Source of the DNA: Megalonaias nervosa
Lineage: Eukaryota > Mollusca > Bivalvia > Unionida > Unionidae
DNA: 64,000 bases
Assembly: GCA_016617855.1 (NCBI GenBank)
Contig: JAECUM010001894.1
Coordinates: 62,001-126,000 of the forward strand
Direction of reading: 5' to 3'
Shown: piece after piece, positions 57,401 to 64,000 of the stretch
How the letters are laid out: every line of letters starts with the position of its first letter
Numbering within the stretch: the first letter of the stretch is position 1
The notes under the pieces: model-generated
Told to the model about the DNA's origin: nothing
Database searches by the model: none
Seen by the model: the letters and a program-made list of their open reading frames with translations, nothing else
Program-made: the position numbers and the translations under genes

Positions 57401-58435
57401 CAGTACATTATCTAGGTTAATTTCGATTTTATTTACTTTTAAAAAAATCTGGATTTTTTTGTTTTATTTATCCTATTAAACCACTGTAATGTATACTTCT
57501 TTTTGATCATTCACTGTTTGGTGCTCGATGTCAGAATTCAGAATGTTTTTTTATTTTTCAGATGTAATATGTGCTAGCTGTGGGCCCAAGATAATTAGGA
57601 TTCATTATCTTGGTAAATTTTATCTTAGACACAGAGATATATTTAAGGGGTGTCATACTAGTCTAAACATGTTGAAGTACTGGACCTGAGCATTTATATA
57701 ATATCTTGCATTGCATTTTGAATCTGAATGAATATAGTCTGATAAAAAAATTAGCATAGTAGGCCGTGCAAGAAACACAGTCAGACAGGCTAACCAGCAT
57801 AGCCGCATACAAGTGTTAAGCACTAACAGATGTTATGTATATTTTGTTTGTATTTTATAATTGACCTTTGTCCATAATTGAGGTTAGGAGTTTGGGCCCA
57901 CCTGACTAATGTCTTTTTTTGTTAAGGAGCATGTCGCATAGCTAATGTTTCCCTGTGATTGTAGATTATATATATATTAAGATTGGTATTATTTGTAGGT
58001 AAACATGTTTATTTGGTTTTGAGTTCTAGCTACAGCCTTGATTCTGACCCTTGAAGATTCCAGAAATGGATTTTGTTCACAGTTTGATGGAAATTTCCAT
58101 TAGGATGACCCTCATTCTGTTCCTTTTGTTGTGTCTTAGGTTTTTATATTAGGGTTGTTTATATTAAAATTACTCATTCTGATCTAGAATCAAATGGGGA
58201 ATCAGTCTTTTAGTTGTGTTTATTTTTAACTTGAGAGGATTTATTTATTTATATTATTCGTTGGAATTACAGTGCTCAGTAAATACCTTCTGACTAATCA
58301 CTATTTTGGGATTACTGTGAATTCATTTAGAGACATTTTGGATTATATCATTGTGATACATCAAGACTATTAGCACATAACACAATTCCAGGCTATGCTT
58401 AATGACATGGTTAACAGCAAAGTTATGTTAGCCAG
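54401..58435. other. AT-rich stretch, no gene seen
   Basis: Four kilobases with random frames only. A C-run is present at 54930-54942. A small direct repeat 'gataaatgcttcattga' lies at 57309-57340. No exon-like block identified. Confidence 0.4.
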
Positions 58436-58545
58436 GTGCACACACACATATATACACACATGTATATACACACACAGACACATACGCATACACACACAGA
58501 CACATACACATACACACACAGACACACACACACATGCACAATAAG
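58436..58545. repeat. CA-rich imperfect microsatellite
   Basis: Mixed CACA, CACATA and CACAGA units over 110 bases. Confidence 0.85.
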
Positions 58546-58779
58546 ACTCATTAGAGCCTTGTTGATGGAGCCATAAACATTAACAAAGCTTCATATCTTC
58601 ATATGGGATGTTTGCAACTACTCTCATCTCCTAGGAAGAAGTCTAAGCTGTACAGTATGTTTGGGCAATGGTTTGTGATGTGTAAGACAATCTCAACTTT
58701 TTTATATAACTATTCCATATTTGGGATGGGGTTTGATGTGTTGGAACAGGGGAACTGGTCCTTAATGTACTTTTATGTG

Positions 58780-58800
58780 TTGTTGTTGTTGTTGTTGTCA

Positions 58801-58838
<38 letters not shown>

Positions 58839-58880
58839 GTTGTTGTTGTTGTTGTTGTTGTTGTCATTGTTGTTCTTGTT
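58780..58880. repeat. compound (TTG)n(TTA)n(TTG)n microsatellite
   Basis: TTG units flank a central TTA block, interrupted by 'tca'. It yields a 109-codon leucine-run frame on plus and threonine/isoleucine runs on minus, both artefacts. Confidence 0.95.
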
Positions 58881-59943
58881 GTATGAGAGCAATTATACAC
58901 CAGGATGTCAACCTTTTAAATGCACTGCATAGTTAACACAAATATACATGCTGTTGCTTCAAGTACAGGAATTTCCTTTGATATTTACATTCAATATATC
59001 TTACTTTAATGGGTGTTACATTAATTTCACCTGTCATTACACCAGAGCTGGCTGCTTTGTCCTTCTGAGTGCCAAATTTTCTCACTATTTTGTCTTTTAT
59101 TATGTCAGACTTTGTACAACTCTGATAATGCCTCTGAGGTCTTAATGCTTATATTTAGACTTGAGATGACATGTTTTGCTGATTGTGGCAAATAAAAGAT
59201 CTTTCACCATTGGCTTGTATTTATTAGTTCATGACTTGAGATGACATGGGTTGTTGACTGGGGCAAAACAAAATCTTTAACCATTGGCTTGTATTAATTA
59301 GAGCAAGATGCTTGGTCAAACAGAGGTCATTGTTTGACCAGAGGCAGCTTTTCTGAGCTGTCACCTTGAGCAAGAGGACCAGGTCTTGTTCTTTAAAAGT
59401 AAATATTAGCTGTGTACATATTAACTTGGCCAACTAGTTGGGTGATTGGTTTGTGGATCTAATCACCTCCTGATGTATGACATTTTGATTGAAAACATCT
59501 TATACCATGCCTGTATATAATGGATATTTTATTTTGCATGTCATAATTGTGTTCTCTAGTGTGTGAAATTTATGTATCAGCTATAAATGTAGTAGAAACA
59601 GTGTGCACAACAGCCCCTACTGACATCTAGAAATACATTTACGGAAGTATTCACATGCTGAAGTTGTGAAACAGGAATTCAGGTGGAGGATTAAAGTTGT
59701 AAGGAAAAGAGGTACAAATAAACAAATTTTTAGAAATTACATTGAAATGGAGTGTGATGCACATTATTTGAAGAAAATCTAATGCAACAGGAAAAGTGTC
59801 TTGATTCATTACATTTTTCGCATTATTTTTGTAAGAAGCTGTTATAGAGACATTTTTCAGTTGCATAAGGTATTTAGCTAAAGTGAGGACATTTCATTCT
59901 TAAACCTGGCATGATCATTTTTTTAAATCTATTAACCCACCTG
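58881..59943. other. AT-rich stretch, no gene seen
   Basis: A diverged duplication 'acttgagatgacatg' with 'ttgctgatt' and 'accattggcttgtatt' occurs at 59159-59222 and 59232-59297 (about 73 bp period); otherwise nothing. Confidence 0.45.
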
Positions 59944-60268
59944 AAGAATTTATGGCTATGAAATTTATATATTGACTCGCTTGAAGAATCTATGGCTATG
60001 AAATTTATATATTGACTCGCTTGAAGACTATGGCTATGAAATTTATATACTGACTCACTTGAAGAATCTATGGCTATGAAATTTATATATTGACTCACTT
60101 GAAGACTATGGCTATGAAATATATATATTGACTCCCTTGAAAAATCTATGCTATGGAATTTATATATTGACTCGCTTGAAGAATCTATGGCTATGAAATT
60201 TATGTATTGACTGGCTTGAAGAATCTATGGCTATGAAATTTATATATTGGCTCGCTTGAAGACTCTGT
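59944..60268. repeat. 38-40-bp minisatellite, 8 units
   Basis: Unit 'atctatggctatgaaattta' plus 'tatattgactcgcttgaaga'. Some units lack the 'at' or 'tc' of the first bases, so period and frame change along the array. Confidence 0.93.
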
Positions 60269-60425
60269 CAATAAAATCTTATGGAACCAATTTAAACATT
60301 CTATCATCAATAGGGAGATTTAACTCACCGATTATCTGTATTGAAGATCTGTGAACATTTCATCGTAATTACTATTTGCAGATGTCAGTACTAGGATAAG
60401 AGCTGACTGATATTGTTTCTTTAAT

Positions 60426-60545
60426 ATGTATGCATGTTTGTATGTACGTAAGTATGTATGTATGCATGTTTGTATGTACTTAAGTATGTATGTATGCATG
60501 TACATATGTTCACATGCATGCACGCACATAGACGTATGTACATAT
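60426..60545. repeat. degenerate (GTAT/GCAT)n microsatellite
   Basis: Repeats of 'gtatgtatgcatgtttgtat' and 'acgtaagtatgtatg' with drift. Confidence 0.85.
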
Positions 60546-61061
60546 TTTTTAGGGTTTAACGATGTGTCAGCACAACACTGGCTTCATGTTGCTGATTAAA
60601 AGTTCTAAAAATGTATTTGCAAAGAATCAATAAAATATGTGCATGTATATTCCATCATAAAAGTGCAAGATTTTCTCTGGTGGTGCATTATCATAATGTT
60701 TCTTAATTAAAAAAACTACAAAATCAAATAAATTAAAATAAAATTCAGAAATATTGCTTCCTAAAAATTGCTTGCCATGAGATGTGATCTGTTGTTCTCT
60801 TGAAATTTCTGGATATCACAAGCTCAAAAGTCAGTGAATGCCATCACTTGCAGACTTTTTTTGTGGCAATCATCACATGATATTGTTGCTAGAAGACTTT
60901 ATCTCTGGTTATTTTTGCTGGAAGACTTCATCTGTGAATATCGTTGCTTGGAGATACCATTTGTGAATGTGATCATGAGGAGACTTATCTGTTGATATCA
61001 TGACCAGAAGACTTCATAAATATCATCATTGTAAGACTTTATCTATGGATACCATTTCTTA
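60546..61061. repeat. region of weak internal repeats
   Basis: Variants of 'agaagacttcat', 'tgtgaatatc' and 'gttgct' recur every 30-45 bases between 60880 and 61060. Probably a decayed minisatellite. Confidence 0.4.
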
Positions 61062-61064
61062 AGG

Positions 61065-61155
61065 AATTGGTTAGCTTAATCACCTTTTGATTGGCAGGCA
61101 GCTTAATCACCTTTTGATTGGCAGGCTATCTCTTTAATCACCTTTTGATTGGCTG
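61065..61155. repeat. about 30-bp tandem repeat, 3 copies
   Basis: 'ttaatcaccttttgattggc' occurs at about 61077, 61105 and 61135, with short differing linkers. Confidence 0.9.
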
Positions 61156-61394
61156 CTTCATTACCATATTCAGGATCTTGTAATGCTTTCAGGATGTCTT
61201 GATATTGGCACTTATAGTATGTGGATATATCACCACTAGTTGAATTTGTGGACAGATCCTTACTTGTAGAATCAGCAATTATATCTGCATTTTGAGATCA
61301 TAGATGTCAACATTGTTCTTAGAAATCTAGTGTGCTTGAAAGAAAGGACACTGGTTATATTTGCTGTGCTCATACATGACAGAAGCATACAGGT

Positions 61395-61740
61395 TTGTTT
61401 GTCATCTGTTGTCTGTTGTCCTTCGTGTGATGTATGTCCATTTGTCTGTTTGTTACTGTTACTCCTCCTAAACTACTTTGAGGATTTCCATAAAACCTTA
61501 CACAAACATTCATCCCAAGGTCTAGGTGGTCTTGAATAAAAATGGTATTGCTCATATATTTAATATGGTTACCACAGCAACCATTGCCACTCCTCCAAAT
61601 GGATGATCATACCATTATGGGGTTTTCGCTACAAGACTTGATATGATGTCTAGTTGGTCCTAAATGAAAATGATGCAGATTTGGAATCTAGCTGGTCCTG
61701 GCTGAAAATAATGTGGATTTTAAAGTGTGTTCAGTCAGTA
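61395..61740 (+). repeat. family D repeat
   Basis: 'tactcctcctaaactacttt', 'cattcatcccaaggtctagg', 'ggttttcgctacaagact' and 'agttggtcctaaatgaaaat' line up with 38905-39260 in the same order, so this is a shared interspersed repeat rather than chance. Confidence 0.65.
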
Positions 61741-62735
61741 GAGCATTAGTCCCATCAAGGGACTCTTGTCTCTCATTTATTGAATCTATAGATATACCAA
61801 AGCCAGAATTGTGAAGTTTTATCATACTGCCATCATCTTTGAAGTCAAATCATACAGACTTAATTTAATGTTGTTAGAATTTGAGTTTAAAGCTTAATGT
61901 ATGCTATTGAAGGTACAGTAATTGTGATCAACAAATTTACTGAAATATGATAGCAAGAATAATGAACTGCAAGGCAATTTATTTTCTTAGGTTTTTATTT
62001 CTATGATTTTGTGATAGATTACATTTTATTGGCACTTTTATTTGTGGATATTGTTCACAAGAATCACTGTTTGTTGGGTGCTTAAGTTCATTTCTTGTAG
62101 CAACCACAAAATCCATGAAAATTTGTATGGAATACCCAGCAAAATATACTGACTTTATGTTATTTCATCTTTGGCTTCCTAGCTGGTGTTGTCCAAGAAA
62201 CAGCAATTGGGATCTATTCAAGAAATGGAAATGTGGTGGGGTGGGGGGTTGATTCCCCCTCTGTTTGAAAAAGGTGTAAATTATTTGAATATAGGAGAGA
62301 TTTATATGAAAGAAAAATGTAGGGGTTGAAAATATGATGCACAATTTTTGAACAATCAGTTGATATTTAGGTGGAATATTTGAGAAATTAGTGTGAATAC
62401 AGGCCAGAGCAATATCTGTACCACTGCAGTAAACAATTTGCTAGAAAGTCCCAGGTTCCATACTGGCACTTAAGAAAGGACTTTGCTAGTTTTAGGGGAC
62501 TGGATGTATTATTTTCTTCTTGAGGGTTTTAATGGCACATTATTCACTATATCATGCTGAGGAAATTGGTGCTGTGTGTCCTTCCCAAGGATACAATTGG
62601 GTGATGTCAGAATCCACATCACTTACAATGTCTGCTTAAAAACCACTTGCTGATATTCATCTAAATGAACAATGAAAAATTAAACATAATTTTAAATTGT
62701 GGACAACAGCAGTAGCTTACAGGTATAAGTATAAA
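61741..62735. other. mostly AT-rich; possible SINE relic
   Basis: 'tccttcccaaggatacaatt' with 'gaggaaattggtgctg' at 62560-62610 recalls the reverse of tRNA-SINE regions elsewhere in animals ('cttgcccaagg'), but no head is clear. Otherwise nothing seen. Confidence 0.3.
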
Positions 62736-62835
62736 TTAATAATAATAATAATAATAATAATAGAAGTTGTAATATTGTTGTACATCAGCAAAGTTAATAA
62801 TAATTATAATAATAATAATAATAATAATAACAAAC

Positions 62836-62893
<58 letters not shown>

Positions 62894-62923
62894 GTTAATA
62901 ATAATAATAATAATAATAATTAC
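62736..62923. repeat. three adjacent (AAT)n tracts
   Basis: AAT tracts at 62736-62762, 62795-62830 and 62838-62923 are separated by 'gttgtaatattgttg' and 'caaacgtta' type spacers. Repeated 'aaagttaataat' junctions suggest segmental expansion. Confidence 0.95.
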
Positions 62924-63261
62924 TTTAAAAAAATATTACAGATTATTTTGCCAACATTTGTCGGAATTTTGAAACTTGAACTTTACTTACTGCTATATTG
63001 TATGAAATCATATTCTTGGTGACAGTTTTATGTAGTTTTTTTAAATAATTGATTAAATGAAATCTTAAGAGCCCTATTTGATGATTTTTTGAAAAATATA
63101 GAATATTTGATACAATAATGTGAGAATATTTACACACTGAAACCCACTATAGCACACATTCATATAAAGAACACCTTTTTATTAGGAAAAAACATTCATG
63201 AATCTTTTTTATTCTTTGACCATTTAATTAATATTCAGTTGATGTTCTTATTTCTAGCTGG
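62924..63261. other. AT-rich stretch, no gene seen
   Basis: Nothing recognised. Confidence 0.4.
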
Positions 63262-63473
63262 GGCACTTATTTACTTGCTTACAAGATGAGCCCAGATGCA
63301 AATTGCAATGACCCAGATATGTCGTCACATTATGCACCAGCAGATCTGTTTGTTAGGAGTAATCAGTAGAACAAAAAACATAGACCCTGATCTGCAGGAG
63401 CATTATGCTATGGCAGATCATGATCTTTGTTGTTTGCAGTTTGAGTTGACTTACAAGTGAGTATATTTGGTAC
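63262..63473. mobile_element. palindromic MITE family C, copy 4
   Basis: Left end 'tacttgcttacaagatgagc', right end 'cttacaagtgagtatatttg' plus 'gtac'. The middle 'taggagtaatcagtagaaca' is identical in position and wording to copy 1 (7400-7420), and the flanking 'gaccctgatctgcag' and 'tggcagatcatgatct' form a stem. Confidence 0.8.
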
Positions 63474-64000
63474 TTGCCCATAGGACAAATTACTATAGTT
63501 CTCTGATTGCATGCCTGCTGCCCTATTGCCAATTCAATAAAGTTTGTTACCTGACCTAGGATGGTATCACTTAGTGCCCCCAATGTTATCAATTCATTTT
63601 GGAAAGACACTGAATTGGGTCAATTGTGTTTGGATGGCACCATGCCCTGACATGGTGCATGCTTAATTACAGGTTGTTTGGAGAACAAAGAATTAATTCT
63701 TGTGCAGTTGGGACATAAACAACTAATAAATTAGAACTGTTGGATATGAGCAGTAATGGCTTTCAAGAGAGCTTTTTCAGTAAGGTATGTGCTCAAAGAT
63801 TATATCATTACTACTTTTAAAATAAAAAATAGTGAGATAAACTGTACATTTAAGTGACTGAAATATGCTGGAGGGGTTATAAGGGATGTGTATTGACTTC
63901 TTTGTGGTGATATTTAGTTCTAAATATCATCTGTGTTTACTTCACTTGCAGCTGTAGTAAATTGTCATGTTTGAATTCTAGGACATTTTGTAAGTTTAGA
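63474..64000. other. AT-rich stretch, no gene seen
   Basis: No recognised feature up to the window end. Confidence 0.4.

Noticed and set aside
58603..58932. 109-codon plus frame with a long leucine run, like a membrane segment
   Set aside because: Translation of the TTG/TTA microsatellite, with no conserved flanks.

Overview
The window is AT-rich, repeat-dense, non-coding animal DNA. I find no intact protein-coding gene and no intact RNA gene. Several things point to a eukaryote, most likely a marine lophotrochozoan: tRNA-headed SINEs with target-site duplications, non-LTR retrotransposons, a DIRS-type fragment, a histone H4 pseudogene, long AAT and CA microsatellites, and many minisatellites. 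A mollusc, perhaps a bivalve, is my best guess. That rests on SINE bodies and tails resembling those I know from molluscs, and I hold it with moderate confidence only.

Layout. 1-5.9 kb is plain AT-rich sequence with one weak exon-like block (1881-2118). 5.9-10.7 kb holds a hAT-like fragment, a SINE tail, a short tandem array, a palindromic MITE (family C) and a decayed minus-strand LINE (8.0-10.2 kb) interrupted by a younger SINE. 11.5-13.4 kb has a G-rich tract, then a 1.6-kb array of 30-bp repeats readable on both strands. 13.6-18.5 kb has a LINE 3' end, a TA-flanked MITE, an RNase-H-like LINE fragment and a SINE with a perfect 12-bp duplication. 20.7-21.3 kb is a 52-bp array with alternating unit types. 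26-29.7 kb has a roughly 155-bp array, an internally deleted histone H4 pseudogene and a DIRS-like reverse transcriptase remnant. 31-42 kb is a mosaic of LINE 3' ends, a long hairpin, four minisatellites, SINE families A and B, hAT- and C-type MITEs, and an old dispersed repeat (family D).

48.9-53.0 kb is the one long stretch of recognisable coding character: a near full-length minus-strand non-LTR retrotransposon (endonuclease, reverse transcriptase, C-terminal zinc-finger-like segment). Its pol frame carries at least four frameshifts and two nonsense codons, so it is dead. 53-64 kb is mostly AT-rich sequence with a SINE, minisatellites, AAT/TTG microsatellites, family D sequence and a fourth full C-type MITE.

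Nothing here works as an operon or pathway. The biology is transposon colonisation, nesting and decay, plus growth of tandem repeats. I found no new defence system, gene cluster or other coding system. The most useful observations are the dated SINE insertions, the palindromic MITE family, the H4 pseudogene, and the tandem arrays whose unit length is a multiple of three.
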